Shown in pieces: positions 1 to 10,085 of a stretch of 64,000 bases of DNA (the first letter of the stretch is position 1; every line of letters begins with the position of its first letter). The stretch covers positions 186,001-250,000 of the forward strand of contig NZ_JAMXMC010000002.1 of NCBI RefSeq assembly GCF_024055665.1, given 5' to 3'. Source of the DNA: Ideonella oryzae (lineage in GTDB: Bacteria; Pseudomonadota; Gammaproteobacteria; Burkholderiales; Burkholderiaceae_C). A program made the position numbers and the translations under genes. The notes beneath the pieces are model-generated. The model was not told the DNA's origin, did not search any database, and saw only the letters and a program-made list of their open reading frames with translations.

Positions 1-1296
1 TTGACCAAGTGCCGGGAAGGTGCCCAGCCAGAAGGTCTGGTTCATCACGATGTCGGTGTTGGTCAGGTTACCGCTGATGCGGTAGTTGCGACCCGCCATG
101 TAGGGCTGCTTCGTCAGATTGCCGGCGAACAGCAAGCGTGTCCCGATCTGGTTCTCTTCCAGAAAACTGATCACGTCGGCGCGCTTCACACCAGCGTCTT
201 CTTTCACGATCAATGGGAAGCCGAACCACGATGGCTCGCTGTTCGGCGTGGCCTCTGGCAGGTGTAGGAACTGCTCGACGCTGGCTAGGCGGTTCTTCAG
301 ATAGGTGAAGTTGGCGCGGCGCTTGGCGATGAATTCCTCGACACGGTCCATCTGCGCCAGCGCGCAGGCGGCCTGCATGTCGGAGATCTTGAGGTTGTAG
401 CCCAGGTGGCTGTAGGTGTACTTGTGGTCGTAGCCATCGGGCAGGTCACCGCCCAGTTCTTTCTTGCTCCAGCAGAATCGCTTGTTGCAGGTGTTGTCCT
501 TGCCGGGGGGGCAGTAGCAATCTCGGCCCCAGTCGCGGAAGGATTCGGCAATCAGCTTCAACTCGGCGTTGTTGGTGAACACCGCGCCGCCTTCACCCAT
601 TGTGATGTGGTGGGCGGGGTAGAAGCTCAGCGTGGCGATGTCGCCGAAAGTGCCGACGAGCTGACCGTTGTAGGTGGCGCCCAGGGCATCGCAACAGTCC
701 TCGACCAGCCAAAGCTTGTGTTTCTTGCACAGCGCGGTCACCACGTCGAGGTTGAACGGGTTGCCCAGGCTGTGGGCCAGCATGATGGCCTTGGTCTTGG
801 GGGTGATGGCCGCCTCAATCTTGCTGGCGTCGATGTTGTGTGTGGCCAGGTCCACGTCGACAAATACCGGCACCGCACCGAACTGAAGGATCGGGTTGAC
901 CGTCGTCGGGAAGCCTGCGGCCACCCCGATGACCTCGTCGCCTTGCTTGATGGCACGTTCACCCAGCTTGGGACTGGTCAGCGTGGAGAACGCCACCAGG
1001 TTCGCCGACGAACCGGAGTTCACTGTGATCAGGTACTTCACGCCGAGGAACTGCGCCAGACGCTGCTCGAACATGGCGTTGAAGCGGCCCGTGGTCAGCC
1101 AGCCGTCCAGCGAGGCGTCGACCATCATCTTCAACTCGTTGGCACCAATGACCTTGCCAGACACTGGTACGGCGGTTTGGCCAGGCACAAAGGGCTTGGG
1201 CGCGTACGCAATGTCGGCGTATTGTTGAACCAACTCGCTGATCTGGCTGCGCAGTTTGTCCAGTTGCGGTTGGAAGTTCACGGGGGTGGCGCTCAT
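1..1296 (-). CDS. rfbH: CDP-4-dehydro-6-deoxyglucose 3-dehydratase (E1), 3' end outside window
   Basis: E1 dehydratase of CDP-3,6-dideoxyhexose synthesis: a PMP- and [2Fe-2S]-dependent enzyme of the aminotransferase fold that, with its reductase, removes the C3 hydroxyl of CDP-4-keto-6-deoxyglucose. The active-site segment reads [14 protein letters not shown], with His where ordinary PLP aminotransferases have the Schiff-base Lys; this is the hallmark of the family. Cysteines fit the cluster pattern C-X57-C-X-C-X7-C (EDCC, then DCYC and C after seven residues). The 432 codons seen make about 95% of the usual ~437 residues; the last ~20 lie beyond the left edge. The ATG overlaps the stop of rfbG as ATGA, so translation is probably coupled. 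Product likely feeds O-antigen or capsule containing a 3,6-dideoxy sugar. Confidence 0.93.
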   Translation of the reverse strand, partial: MSATPVNFQPQLDKLRSQISELVQQYADIAYAPKPFVPGQTAVPVSGKVIGANELKMMVDASLDGWLTTGRFNAMFEQRLAQFLGVKYLITVNSGSSANLVAFSTLTSPKLGERAIKQGDEVIGVAAGFPTTVNPILQFGAVPVFVDVDLATHNIDASKIEAAITPKTKAIMLAHSLGNPFNLDVVTALCKKHKLWLVEDCCDALGATYNGQLVGTFGDIATLSFYPAHHITMGEGGAVFTNNAELKLIAESFRDWGRDCYCPPGKDNTCNKRFCWSKKELGGDLPDGYDHKYTYSHLGYNLKISDMQAACALAQMDRVEEFIAKRRANFTYLKNRLASVEQFLHLPEATPNSEPSWFGFPLIVKEDAGVKRADVISFLEENQIGTRLLFAGNLTKQPYMAGRNYRISGNLTNTDIVMNQTFWLGTFPALGQ

Positions 1297-2363
1297 ACGG
1301 TCGCTTGGTATTGAGAGATTTGGTTCAGACAGACGGCGCGCATGTCCTGGCCGGCCAGCCAGGCCTGATGCCAATCAGTGATGCGGCTCAGCGCGGTCTC
1401 CAGCGACCAACGCGGGGCCCACTGCAGACGCTGGCGTGCCTTGGAGATATCCAGCTTCAAGAAGTTGGCTTCATGGGGATGTTCACCAGGCTGCAAGGTC
1501 CAGGAAGCACCCTTTCCCCAGCTGTTGCACAGGTGCTCGACGATCCACTGGACGGGACGGGCATCGTCGTCGCGCGGGCCGAAGTTCCAGCCCTCGGCGG
1601 CAGCTTGGCCTTGCATGTACAGCCGTTCGGCCAACAGCAGGTAACCCGACAAGGGTTCCAGTACGTGTTGCCATGGGCGGATCGCGTGGGGGTTGCGGAT
1701 CAGCACGGGCTCTTGGGCCTGCAGGGCGCGCAGGATGTCGGGAACCAGGCGGTCAAGGGCCCAATCGCCACCACCGATGACATTGCCCGCACGGGCCGAG
1801 GCCATGGCAATGCCCGCGTCCTTCAGAAAGGACTTGCGATAGGCGGAGCTGACAAGCTCTGCGCAACCCTTGCTGTTGGAGTAGGGGTCGTGGCCACCCA
1901 TCGGCTCGTCCTCACGATAGCCCCAAACCCACTCGCGATTTTCGTAGCATTTGTCGGTTGTGATGTTGACGATGGCCTTGACGGAGCCTGCGTGGCGCGC
2001 GGCTTCCAAGACATGTACCGTGCCCATCACATTGGTTGCATATGTCTCGACAGGCTGTTGATAGGACAGACGCACCAGCGGCTGAGCCGCCATGTGGATG
2101 ACGATTTCCGGTTGGAATTCGCTGACCAAGGCCTGCACGGCGGCAAAGTCGCGGATGTCTGCGACGCAGTGGTCCATCCCTGTTGCGACGTGTGCGACCT
2201 CGAACAGCGAGGGCTCTGTCGGCGGGGGCAGGGCCACACCTCGCAGGGACGTGCCCATTGATTGAAGCCACAGGCTGAGCCAACTGCCCTTGAAGCCCGT
2301 GTGGCCCGTGAGCAGAACGCGCTTGCCTTGCCAGAAGTCAGAACTGATTTTGGCGGTGCTCAT
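1293..2363 (-). CDS. rfbG: CDP-glucose 4,6-dehydratase
   Basis: Short-chain dehydrogenase/reductase that converts CDP-glucose to CDP-4-keto-6-deoxy-D-glucose using bound NAD. The 356-residue protein has the N-terminal Rossmann motif GHTGFKGSW (about residues 19-27), which is typical of this branch, and a Y-X3-K catalytic pair in the segment [11 protein letters not shown] (about 155-165). Length fits the family (~357). It overlaps rfbF upstream and rfbH downstream by four bases each (ATGA), so the three genes form one tightly coupled unit. It is the second step of the CDP-3,6-dideoxyhexose pathway in the cytoplasm. Confidence 0.93.
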   Translation of the reverse strand: MSTAKISSDFWQGKRVLLTGHTGFKGSWLSLWLQSMGTSLRGVALPPPTEPSLFEVAHVATGMDHCVADIRDFAAVQALVSEFQPEIVIHMAAQPLVRLSYQQPVETYATNVMGTVHVLEAARHAGSVKAIVNITTDKCYENREWVWGYREDEPMGGHDPYSNSKGCAELVSSAYRKSFLKDAGIAMASARAGNVIGGGDWALDRLVPDILRALQAQEPVLIRNPHAIRPWQHVLEPLSGYLLLAERLYMQGQAAAEGWNFGPRDDDARPVQWIVEHLCNSWGKGASWTLQPGEHPHEANFLKLDISKARQRLQWAPRWSLETALSRITDWHQAWLAGQDMRAVCLNQISQYQATV

Positions 2364-3133
2364 TTCCAGCTCTTCCAGGGCGCCTTGTCGGAAGCCCAGA
2401 GCTCTTCCAGATAGATCTTGTCGCGCAATGTGTCCATTGGCTGCCAGAAGCCCTGATGCTCATACGCCATCAACTCGCCGTCTGCGGCCAGACGTTGCAG
2501 CGGCTGTTGCTCCCAGATGGTGGCGTCATCATCCAAATAGCCCAACACCTTGGGCGAGAGCACGAAAAAGCCACCGTTGATCATGGCGCCATCGCCCTTG
2601 GGCTTCTCCTGGAAACTCAATACCTTCCCTTGTTGGAGCTCCAGGGCACCAAACCGGCCGGGAGGGAACGTGGCGGTCACTGTGGCAGCTTTACCGTGTC
2701 GCTTGTGGAAGGCGATAGAGGCCCCGATGTCGACGTCGCTGACGCCATCGCCATAGGTGAAGCAGAATGCTTCTTCGTCCCTGATGTAATCGGCCACACG
2801 GCGCAGTCGACCACCGGTCATCGAGTTTTCGCCAGTGTCCACCAAGGTGACCGTCCACGGTTCTGCACGCTTTTGATGGACTTCCATGTGGTTGTTCCGC
2901 ATGTCAAAGGTGATATCCGACATGTGCAGGAAGTAGTTGGCGAAATATTCCTTGATGACATAGCCCTTATAGCCACAGCAGATGACGAAGTCATTGACGC
3001 CATGTCGCGAGTACATCTTCAGGATGTGCCACAAGATGGGCTTGCCGCCGATCTCGACCATCGGCTTGGGGCGGACGGATGTTTCTTCGCTGAGTCTGGT
3101 GCCAAGTCCACCGGCCAGAATCACTGCTTTCAC
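2360..3133 (-). CDS. rfbF: Glucose-1-phosphate cytidylyltransferase
   Basis: Makes CDP-glucose from CTP and glucose-1-phosphate, the committed step toward CDP-3,6-dideoxyhexoses. The 257-residue protein opens with the nucleotidyltransferase signature [15 protein letters not shown] and has the metal-binding [11 protein letters not shown] segment near residue 110. Length agrees with the family (~257). The start codon is GTG; an AGGAG ribosome-binding site lies about seven bases before it. It follows the E3 reductase gene by 28 bases and overlaps rfbG by four. Confidence 0.94.
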   Translation of the reverse strand: MKAVILAGGLGTRLSEETSVRPKPMVEIGGKPILWHILKMYSRHGVNDFVICCGYKGYVIKEYFANYFLHMSDITFDMRNNHMEVHQKRAEPWTVTLVDTGENSMTGGRLRRVADYIRDEEAFCFTYGDGVSDVDIGASIAFHKRHGKAATVTATFPPGRFGALELQQGKVLSFQEKPKGDGAMINGGFFVLSPKVLGYLDDDATIWEQQPLQRLAADGELMAYEHQGFWQPMDTLRDKIYLEELWASDKAPWKSWK

Positions 3134-3161
3134 TGAGAGCTCCTAAACAAATCCAAAAAAA

Positions 3162-4172
3162 TTAAGCGGAGACCGAACTCGATGCGACAAATGCATCAGA
3201 GTGGAATTGGCTGGAGGTCAACCCAGCCTTAAGCAACTGGGATCGGGCCGATGCGATCATGGCTTCTGAGCCGCAGGCATAAACATGAACATTCTCCAAG
3301 ATTGGACGTTCATTCAATAGTATGTCCTGCACGTGGCCACGTGCATCCGCCCAAGTCGCTTCACCTCGTGACAAGACGGGGATAAATCGGACATTTTGAA
3401 ACTGGTTCGGTGTCCAATACAAATCTCTTTCGTACCGACCGCCCCAATAGACGCTGACACTGCGGGGTTGGGCTTCCGCCTGCAATGTTGACAGCCCCTC
3501 CAGAATAGCCTTGATGGGCGCAATTCCCGTTCCAGTGGCCAAGAAAACCAAGTCTTTGTCGGCTTGCTCACGCACAAAGAACGTGCCCAGCGGACCACGA
3601 AGCCGCAACAGGTCATTGACCTTGGCCGTGTGGAACCAATATTGACTCATTGCGCCACCGTTGACTTCGCGGATATGCAATTCGATCGACCGATCAGCGC
3701 GAGGCGCATTGGCAATCGAATAGCTGCGGCGCAGACCTGCCGGTCCAATGATGTCGATGTACTGTCCGGGAATAAAATCAACCGTCGCCGTAGGCGGTAA
3801 ACGAAGAACCACCTGCAGGACATCCGGGGCCAATGGGTTCAATGACAGGATTCGGCAGGGTACTGTCCTTGTTTCAGGCATGGAAATATTGCCGAGATCT
3901 GAAATCTCCAATTGCACCGGCCCCAGCGCTTGCCGAACACAGGTCAGGATGAACCCCTGCTGGCGGTCCGCTTCGGTCAGACCTGTTTCGGTCTGTTGTG
4001 CGGTAGTTGACCCCGTGATAACCCTGCCCCTGCAGGAACTGCAGCGGCCCGTGCGGCAACTGTAATTGAACACGATGCCTTGTCGCTGCGCCGCATCCAA
4101 CAGGGTTTCGTCCCCTTGCGCAGAAAAGGTGCGCCCATCAGGCAGGGTGACAGGGTAGGCTTCGATGTTCAC
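3162..4172 (-). CDS. ascD: CDP-6-deoxy-delta-3,4-glucoseen reductase (E3)
   Basis: NADH-dependent reductase that passes electrons to RfbH (E1) to complete C3 deoxygenation; also named RfbI or DdhD. The 336-residue protein has an N-terminal plant-type [2Fe-2S] ferredoxin domain with the cysteine motif YSCRTGRCSSCRG (about residues 36-48) and a fourth Cys in LTCVRQ (about 77). A ferredoxin-NADP reductase-type FAD/NAD part follows, with RRSYSIANAP for flavin and FLATGTGIAPIKAI for nucleotide. The gene stands first of the four, the same order known from Salmonella and Yersinia clusters (rfbI-F-G-H). By eye it is more AT-rich than the housekeeping genes of this window, as is common in O-antigen loci. 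Confidence 0.92.
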   Translation of the reverse strand: MNIEAYPVTLPDGRTFSAQGDETLLDAAQRQGIVFNYSCRTGRCSSCRGRVITGSTTAQQTETGLTEADRQQGFILTCVRQALGPVQLEISDLGNISMPETRTVPCRILSLNPLAPDVLQVVLRLPPTATVDFIPGQYIDIIGPAGLRRSYSIANAPRADRSIELHIREVNGGAMSQYWFHTAKVNDLLRLRGPLGTFFVREQADKDLVFLATGTGIAPIKAILEGLSTLQAEAQPRSVSVYWGGRYERDLYWTPNQFQNVRFIPVLSRGEATWADARGHVQDILLNERPILENVHVYACGSEAMIASARSQLLKAGLTSSQFHSDAFVASSSVSA

Positions 4173-4225
4173 AGGCTTGCCTTGAGATAGGTCTTCGGGC
4201 CGCTAGGATTGGGGTTCTGAGGGAG

Positions 4226-5326
4226 TCAACCTTTTTTCGGGCTGATCCAACTGGGCGTTTGGAACCGGACAATGCGCCAGTACAGCCACAAATAAACGAG
4301 GAAGAAGGCGAACAGCGAAATGACCAACGCTGTCGTATGGTCCCACCACAGGGCAACAGGAAGAACCGCCAGCGAGTTGAGGGCCCACAGGTACGGTGAG
4401 GTCATGGAATTCCTGCGAATCTGAGTGGCGGTACTTCGCCCCCGTTGAGCCCAGCGCATTTGGCGGCGGTAGATCAAGGTGTGCAGATGCACTCCGTCTG
4501 GCTGACTAACTGGACGGCCTTGCAGCACCTTGCGGCGATACATCGTGAAGACAGTCTCAAACACAGGGTACGCCACCAGGACCAAAGGCGCAAAAGGAGA
4601 AACTGACGGATTGCGGGCCACCAGCAGCAAACCGAATTCCGCCAACAGGAAGCCCAGAAGGTAGGATCCCCCATCACCCAGAAAGATCAGGCCCTGCGGG
4701 TAGTTCCAAATAAAGAAGCCCAGCGTGGCCCCCAAGGTGGCCAGTGCCATAGAGGCGAGCAAGATGTCGTTCACTTGCAGGGCCACGTAGCACAGTGCCG
4801 CCAGCATCAGGGCTACAGACATCGAGGCCAGGCCATTCAAGCCGTCAATCAGGTTCACGGCGTTGACAAGCCCAGCCACGTAGAACACCGTGAGAAACAC
4901 GGCCAATGGAAACCAAGCTGTGATGGCCCAGTCCAGAAAACCCATGCTGGTGCGAACCAGAACAGCGTTCAGCAGCCAGATGGCCAGCAGGCCAGACACC
5001 ACGGCGCCGAACAGACGTCGGCGGGGGGAGACGGCCTTGGTGAAGTCCTCCACCAGCCCCAGGCCGAAGGCGGGCAGCGCGCACAGCAGGAGCAGAAGCG
5101 CTTGCCGCAGCACGGGCGCTTCTGTGTACAACAAAGGAAGCAGGCCCGACAACAGCCCGCAGGCGATGCTCAGGCCACCAATGCGTGGCACAATTTTGGC
5201 GTGCATCTTTTGGGGGCCGCTGAGGTCGGCATCGGCCGACCACCGCTTGTGCCACCCCGCCGACGCCACAATGGCGAACGAAGCCAATGCCGCTGCGGCG
5301 AATGACAGCGCGAGTATCCAGATCAT
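4226..5326 (-). CDS. WecA/MraY-family polyprenyl-phosphate sugar-1-phosphate transferase
   Basis: Integral inner-membrane enzyme that would load the first sugar phosphate onto undecaprenyl phosphate and so start repeat-unit assembly. The roughly 366-residue protein has about ten hydrophobic segments. It carries the family motifs NLIDGLNGLA (Mg/catalytic Asp), a FLGDGGSYLLG loop and a late HLHTLIYRR segment matching the His-rich loop of WecA-type enzymes. The start was placed at the ATG just before the first membrane span; an upstream in-frame TTG at 5386 would add 20 polar residues and overlap the Wzz gene. The donor (UDP-GlcNAc, UDP-GalNAc or another) cannot be told from the sequence. It lies 53 bases before ascD. 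Confidence 0.87.
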   Translation of the reverse strand: MIWILALSFAAAALASFAIVASAGWHKRWSADADLSGPQKMHAKIVPRIGGLSIACGLLSGLLPLLYTEAPVLRQALLLLLCALPAFGLGLVEDFTKAVSPRRRLFGAVVSGLLAIWLLNAVLVRTSMGFLDWAITAWFPLAVFLTVFYVAGLVNAVNLIDGLNGLASMSVALMLAALCYVALQVNDILLASMALATLGATLGFFIWNYPQGLIFLGDGGSYLLGFLLAEFGLLLVARNPSVSPFAPLVLVAYPVFETVFTMYRRKVLQGRPVSQPDGVHLHTLIYRRQMRWAQRGRSTATQIRRNSMTSPYLWALNSLAVLPVALWWDHTTALVISLFAFFLVYLWLYWRIVRFQTPSWISPKKG

Positions 5327-5382
5327 GTTCTGTGTTTGCTCTGGGCACAGAGGGGAGTTGGAAGGCCAACTACCCTTGGCCG

Positions 5383-6495
5383 TCAAGTCGCAGTTTGGGT
5401 CTCGTGGCGGCGAAGAAGAATCAATCGTGATGCTGCGATGATCAGGGCGATCAGAGCTGCCCCCATGGCAAACAGCCTGCGTGAGGGCTTTGATTTCTGC
5501 TCGGCAGGCTTGGCCACGTCCACGACCTGAATCAAGGCGCCTTCACGGCTTTCATCCACACGGGCCATTTCGTATTGTTTGGCCATCAGGTCAAACAAGG
5601 TCTCCTGATACTTGAATTCGCGGTATTTGGTGACGTAATCCGCCCCTTTGCTCTCGGGCGCCTCATTGCGCTCGAGCTCGGAGAGCTTGGACCGTAGGGC
5701 ACCGACCACGGCGTTTTGCTGCCGCACTTCGGGGGCTCCATCCGCAAGGGAGTTGCGCAGGGCTTGGGACTTGACTTCGGCTGCGGACAGTTCTGCACGC
5801 AGGCGGGCGTAATCGTCTGCGGCCGCTTTGGGCTCGGTCTTGAGCGCGCCCAGGCTGAATCCGCTGTCCTGCAAGGCCAATTGGGCGGCCACCAAGCGAG
5901 ACTTGGTGTCCTGCATTTGTTTTTCAAAGAAAACACGGCGCTGCTGGGCTTCCGACACCGCAAGATGGCCGGTCATGTAGCGCAGTTCTTCGACGTACTG
6001 ATTGGCCATATCGGCAGCACGCCGGGGGTCATGGTCGTCAACGGCGACGTTGATCAGGCCGTCCTTCTTGCCCACGGTGATTTGCGAGCTGGCGGTCAGT
6101 TTTTTGCGCGCATCCTGGCGGAACTTCGCTTCATAAACCTCCATCAGCTTGAACCGATCGATCATCCGGTCTGCCACGGTAACACTTTGCATCAGGGCGA
6201 CGTATTGTTCGGCCGGGCTCTTCACCGCTGAGCCGCCGGCCAAACCGGCCAGGGCTCCCAGCGAGGCCAAAGCACTGGCTGCGGTGCTTTGCTGCTGCTG
6301 CGGGGGTAGGAAGGTCGTGGTGGACGTGAAGGTCGGTTTCACCAGATAGCTGGCGGCATAGCCGATGCCGCCGGCCACCAGGGCCACTGCCACCAGTTGC
6401 TTCCAACGCTGCAAAAGTGGTTGCATCAGCGCCCGCAGATCCAGGCCCTCGTCGTCGTCCTCGGCGTAGGGGGCGGTCGTGGTGTTCGTATTCAT
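5383..6495 (-). CDS. Wzz-type polysaccharide chain-length determinant
   Basis: Inner-membrane polysaccharide co-polymerase that sets chain length in Wzy-dependent assembly. The ~370-residue protein has a short acidic cytoplasmic N-terminus, a membrane span near residues 36-55 (VAVALVAGGIGYAASYLV), a long periplasmic helical region rich in Ala, Glu and Gln, and a C-terminal span (LFAMGAALIALIIAASRLI) followed by basic residues. There is no C-terminal Tyr-kinase domain, so it is Wzz-like rather than Wzc-like. A GTG two codons upstream (6501) overlaps the export gene's stop; the ATG was chosen. It sits between the outer-membrane exporter and the initiating transferase, as expected for one export pathway. 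Confidence 0.85.
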   Translation of the reverse strand: MNTNTTTAPYAEDDDEGLDLRALMQPLLQRWKQLVAVALVAGGIGYAASYLVKPTFTSTTTFLPPQQQQSTAASALASLGALAGLAGGSAVKSPAEQYVALMQSVTVADRMIDRFKLMEVYEAKFRQDARKKLTASSQITVGKKDGLINVAVDDHDPRRAADMANQYVEELRYMTGHLAVSEAQQRRVFFEKQMQDTKSRLVAAQLALQDSGFSLGALKTEPKAAADDYARLRAELSAAEVKSQALRNSLADGAPEVRQQNAVVGALRSKLSELERNEAPESKGADYVTKYREFKYQETLFDLMAKQYEMARVDESREGALIQVVDVAKPAEQKSKPSRRLFAMGAALIALIIAASRLILLRRHETQTAT

Positions 6496-6497
6496 GC

Positions 6498-8471
6498 TCA
6501 CAATCCCAGCGCCGCAATGCCAGCCAGACCCAACCCCATCTGATAGATGATCTGCGTCCAGTCCTTCGCGTCTTGCACGCCGGTGGTCTTGTTCAGCTCT
6601 TCTGGCACGAACAGGGTGTCGCCAGGCAGGGCCGCGAGGCTGCGAAAGTCCGAGGCGCCGTTGCTGAAGGTGCCTGACAGCTGGTGGGCACTGACGACGG
6701 TGCCGTTGGCACGCACCACGAACATGCTGCCCGGGTCGGCTCCCTTGGTGGGGCCGCCGGCCTGCTTCAGGTAGTCGTTGAGGGTGTGGTTGTCATTGAA
6801 GATGAAGCTGCCGGTGTTGAAGACGCTGCCGAACACGCCCACCGAGCTGCCGCGGGCAGGGATGGTGATGCGGTCGCTGTCTTCCAGGACCATGTCAGGC
6901 AAGCTGTTCGTGTCGGGGGCGAGCGGCAGGACCACGCGGCCGGTGGGACGAACCTGGCGCAGCCGTTCCAGCAATCGGTTGTTGGCGCTTTCGGACGCCG
7001 ACAGCGAGCTGGCCTCTTCTGCGGAGGAGACACGCCGGCTGGCGGTCGACTTGGCGGTTTCGGTCTCGAGATCGCGCAAGGCGCGGTCGAAGTTCTGCTG
7101 CTGAACCTGGCGCACGCTTTCCCGGGTGAATTCGGTGCCGAAGAGGAACGCCTTGGGCGTGAGTCCACCCGCGGCGGTGAGTGCATCGGCCAGTGTGGCG
7201 CCTGGCGGTAGGACGTAGTCGCCAGGGCGAGCCACTTCACCATCGATGTGCACGCGCTTGGCCTGCCGGTCCTTGGGAAGTACCGATGCCAGAGCGCTGG
7301 CCACCTGGATCACATCGCCGGCGGCCAACGGGGTCTTGGCGCCTTGGGCCTGGGCGATGTTCACCTGCTGGACACGGATTCCCGACTTGTCGGTCAGGTG
7401 TTCGATCGACACGCTGCTGCGGTCGGCAACGGCGTTGAAACCGCCACCCATGGCCAGCAGGTCGCCCAGCGTCTCGCCTGTCATGAGTTCGTAGACGGCT
7501 GGTTGGTTTACCGCACCGATCAGGCCGACCTGGACGCCGACAGGACCAATATGGATGACGTCGTCGGGTTGGACGATTTCATCAGCAGCGCGATCGCCGT
7601 GCAGCAGCAGATCGTAAAGGTCAAAGTGGCTGACCACCTGCTTGCCACGCCGCAGAGTGACGTCGCGGAAGCTGCCGGCGGCCGAGGGGCCGCCGGCCTT
7701 CATGAGGACGTGCAGGACGGATGACAGGGCGCTCACGTTCACGCTGCCCGGCCGCAGTGCGAAGCCGGTGACAAACACGCGGATGGAGCGCAGCCGTCCG
7801 ACCGAGGCAGACACCTGAAAGTTTCGGAAGGTTTGCCCGACTTGTCGGGTGATGACACTGTTGAGCTCACTCTGTCGAACACCGCCCACTTGCACGGCAC
7901 CCACGCGCGGGATGGCAATGCGGCCATTGCGGTCCACGGTGAGGTGCAGGTCGGCATCAGCCGAACCCCAGATCGTCACTGCAACCTCGTCGCCCGGCTT
8001 GACGATGTAGTCAGACGGAGCTTGGGGCAGAGGGTCCAGGCCCATGCTGGCGCCCCACGCGGGATCGGTCATTAAGTCTGCACCGAAGCGGCGGACCTGT
8101 GCGACGGGGGCGAGGGGTTGTTCCCCGGACTTGGAGACGCTGAGGCGTGCGCCCAAGTCTTGAACGTAGCGCTCGAATTCGTTGGGAACGTAAGAGGGAG
8201 GCTGTTGGCTCTGGAGTGTGTTGTCTTGCCGGGGCGGGCCAGACGTGCTGCCTTGACCTTGATTCTTTAGCTGCGCTCTGCTTCCAGTGGTGTTGGCGTC
8301 AGGGATGTTGGTGCTGTTGACGCCGGATCCGGTATTCAAAGCGTTATCGACGGCCACCGGGGTGGCGGCGGACTGTGCCCACCCGGTCTGTTGGGCCAGC
8401 ATGCACACGACTGCGCCAATCAGGTGAAGATGAGAAGAAGACCACTGCTTGGGACGAGCGCTGATGGGCAT
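6498..8471 (-). CDS. Wza-like outer-membrane polysaccharide export protein with SLBB domains
   Basis: OPX-family protein likely forming the outer-membrane channel for polysaccharide export. From the chosen ATG the protein has 657 residues. It starts with a signal peptide (hydrophobic HLIGAVVCMLAQQTGWAQS), has a polar Asn/Gln-rich stretch, then the Poly_export motif DYIVKPGDEVAVTIWGSAD (about 165-185). Several SLBB-like repeats follow (segments VNVSALSSVLHVLMKAGGPS, YVLPPGATLADALTAAGGL and HTLNDYLKQAGGPT). There is no obvious lipobox Cys, unlike E. coli Wza. An upstream in-frame start at 8540 would put 23 polar residues before the signal peptide and was rejected. First gene of the polysaccharide operon, transcribed divergently from the helicase. 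Confidence 0.88.
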   Translation of the reverse strand: MPISARPKQWSSSHLHLIGAVVCMLAQQTGWAQSAATPVAVDNALNTGSGVNSTNIPDANTTGSRAQLKNQGQGSTSGPPRQDNTLQSQQPPSYVPNEFERYVQDLGARLSVSKSGEQPLAPVAQVRRFGADLMTDPAWGASMGLDPLPQAPSDYIVKPGDEVAVTIWGSADADLHLTVDRNGRIAIPRVGAVQVGGVRQSELNSVITRQVGQTFRNFQVSASVGRLRSIRVFVTGFALRPGSVNVSALSSVLHVLMKAGGPSAAGSFRDVTLRRGKQVVSHFDLYDLLLHGDRAADEIVQPDDVIHIGPVGVQVGLIGAVNQPAVYELMTGETLGDLLAMGGGFNAVADRSSVSIEHLTDKSGIRVQQVNIAQAQGAKTPLAAGDVIQVASALASVLPKDRQAKRVHIDGEVARPGDYVLPPGATLADALTAAGGLTPKAFLFGTEFTRESVRQVQQQNFDRALRDLETETAKSTASRRVSSAEEASSLSASESANNRLLERLRQVRPTGRVVLPLAPDTNSLPDMVLEDSDRITIPARGSSVGVFGSVFNTGSFIFNDNHTLNDYLKQAGGPTKGADPGSMFVVRANGTVVSAHQLSGTFSNGASDFRSLAALPGDTLFVPEELNKTTGVQDAKDWTQIIYQMGLGLAGIAALGL

Positions 8472-8562
8472 TGGCGAGGCGTTATGCGAGATAACCAAAT
8501 GCTGGAGATCCGAGAATTCTAGCTGTCGTCTCTGGTCCATTCGTGGTCCGAGACACGGCGAC

Positions 8563-8592
8563 CTGAAGCCAGTGACGCAGAACGGTGATAAT
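8563..8592 (+). promoter_or_regulatory. Possible promoter for rhlE
   Basis: The element GATAAT (8587-8592) fits a sigma-70 -10 box and CTGAAG (8563-8568) is a weak -35 with an 18-base spacer. The helicase ATG is only eight bases after the -10 and has no Shine-Dalgarno sequence, so the transcript could be leaderless. By-eye match only. Confidence 0.3.
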
Positions 8593-8600
8593 CATGAGCA

Positions 8601-10037
8601 ATGCAAGAAGAACTCGCCCCCGCTCGTTTCGACACCCTTCCCCTCGATCCCAAGCTGCTGCGTGCAGTGGACGATCAGGGCTACGCGACGATGACGCCCA
8701 TCCAGGCCAAGGCCATTCCGGTGGTGCTCAGTGGCCGGGACGTGATGGGGGCCGCCCAGACCGGGACGGGCAAGACGGCTGCCTTCTCCATTCCGTTGTT
8801 GCAGAAGATGCTCCGACACGAGAACGCCAGCGCGTCGCCTGCTCGCCATCCGGTGCGTGCCGTGGTACTGGCGCCTACCCGCGAACTGGCCGACCAGGTC
8901 GCGCAGAACGTCAAGGCTTATGCCAAGCACACCAACCTGCGGGTGGCGGTGGTCTTCGGTGGTGTGGACATGAAGCCGCAGACGGCGGAACTCAAGGCTG
9001 GCGTCGAGGTGCTGATCGCCACCCCGGGGCGTTTGCTGGACCACATCGAGGCCAAGAATTGCGTGCTCAACCAGGTGGAGTACGTGGTCTTGGACGAGGC
9101 AGACCGGATGCTGGACATCGGCTTCCTGCCGGATCTGCAGCGCATCCTCAGCTACCTGCCCAAGGGCGGCCGCCAGACCCTGTTGTTTTCGGCCACCTTC
9201 TCACCCGAGATCAAGCGACTGGCCTCCAGCTATCTGAAGGACCCCGAGCTGGTCGAGGTGGCGCGCCCGAATGCCACCGCTTCCACGGTGGAGCAGCGCT
9301 TCTTCAGCGTGTCCGACGACGACAAGCGCCGCACGATCCTCAAGCTGCTGCGTGACCGCGACATCAAGCAGTCGATCGTGTTTGTGAACTCGAAGCTGGG
9401 GGCTGCCCGGCTGGCCCGCTCCTTCGAGCGGGACGGCCTGCGTACCGCAGCCCTGCACGGCGACAAATCCCAGGACGAGCGCCTGAAGTCCCTCGCTGCT
9501 TTCAAGGCGGGCGAGGTCGATCTGCTGGTGGCCACCGATGTGGCCGCTCGTGGTCTGGACATCGCCGATCTGCCCGCGGTGTTCAACTTTGATGTCCCGT
9601 TCAATGCGGAAGACTATGTCCACCGCATCGGGCGCACGGGTCGCGCTGGTGCCTCGGGCATCGCGATGACGCTGGTGGCCCGCGAGGATGCCCGCCTGGT
9701 GGCTGACATCGAGAAGCTGATCAAGAAGAAGATCGAGCTTGAGGCGATTGAGTTGGACGACGATCGTCCGCGCCGCTCCACGCCCCGCCCACAGGAGGAG
9801 CGTGAGGAGCGGCACTCGTTCGCGCCGGCTCCTTCGGCTGCTCCGCGGCGCAGTGAAGGCCGCGCGCCGCGCGATCCTTTCTTCGACCAGCCCTATGACG
9901 CTGGAGAGCGTGTGGAGCCTGCAGCCTGGGAACGCCATGCACCGTCCCAGCCTGCGGTATCTGCAGGGCGCGTCTCGCCCAGCATCCGTCCCAAGCGCAA
10001 GGTGGCTGCCCTGCTGGGTGGCGGCTCCAAGGGCTGA
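8601..10037 (+). CDS. rhlE: DEAD-box ATP-dependent RNA helicase, RhlE type
   Basis: RNA helicase of the bacterial RhlE subgroup, acting in rRNA maturation or mRNA turnover. The 478-residue protein shows all core motifs in order: Q motif region (TPIQAKAIP), Walker A AQTGTGKT, PTRELADQ, TPGRLLD, VLDEADRMLDIGF (DEAD), SATF, and the C-terminal helicase HRIGRTGRAG. After about residue 375 comes a low-complexity tail rich in Arg, Pro and Glu, as in many RhlE proteins. Transcribed alone, divergent from the polysaccharide operon and convergent with the RsmI-like gene. Confidence 0.93.
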   Translation: MQEELAPARFDTLPLDPKLLRAVDDQGYATMTPIQAKAIPVVLSGRDVMGAAQTGTGKTAAFSIPLLQKMLRHENASASPARHPVRAVVLAPTRELADQVAQNVKAYAKHTNLRVAVVFGGVDMKPQTAELKAGVEVLIATPGRLLDHIEAKNCVLNQVEYVVLDEADRMLDIGFLPDLQRILSYLPKGGRQTLLFSATFSPEIKRLASSYLKDPELVEVARPNATASTVEQRFFSVSDDDKRRTILKLLRDRDIKQSIVFVNSKLGAARLARSFERDGLRTAALHGDKSQDERLKSLAAFKAGEVDLLVATDVAARGLDIADLPAVFNFDVPFNAEDYVHRIGRTGRAGASGIAMTLVAREDARLVADIEKLIKKKIELEAIELDDDRPRRSTPRPQEEREERHSFAPAPSAAPRRSEGRAPRDPFFDQPYDAGERVEPAAWERHAPSQPAVSAGRVSPSIRPKRKVAALLGGGSKG

Positions 10038-10085
10038 GCACGCTCACGACGGTCCGGTCCGGTCTTGCGCGGCGCGCGGATCCTT

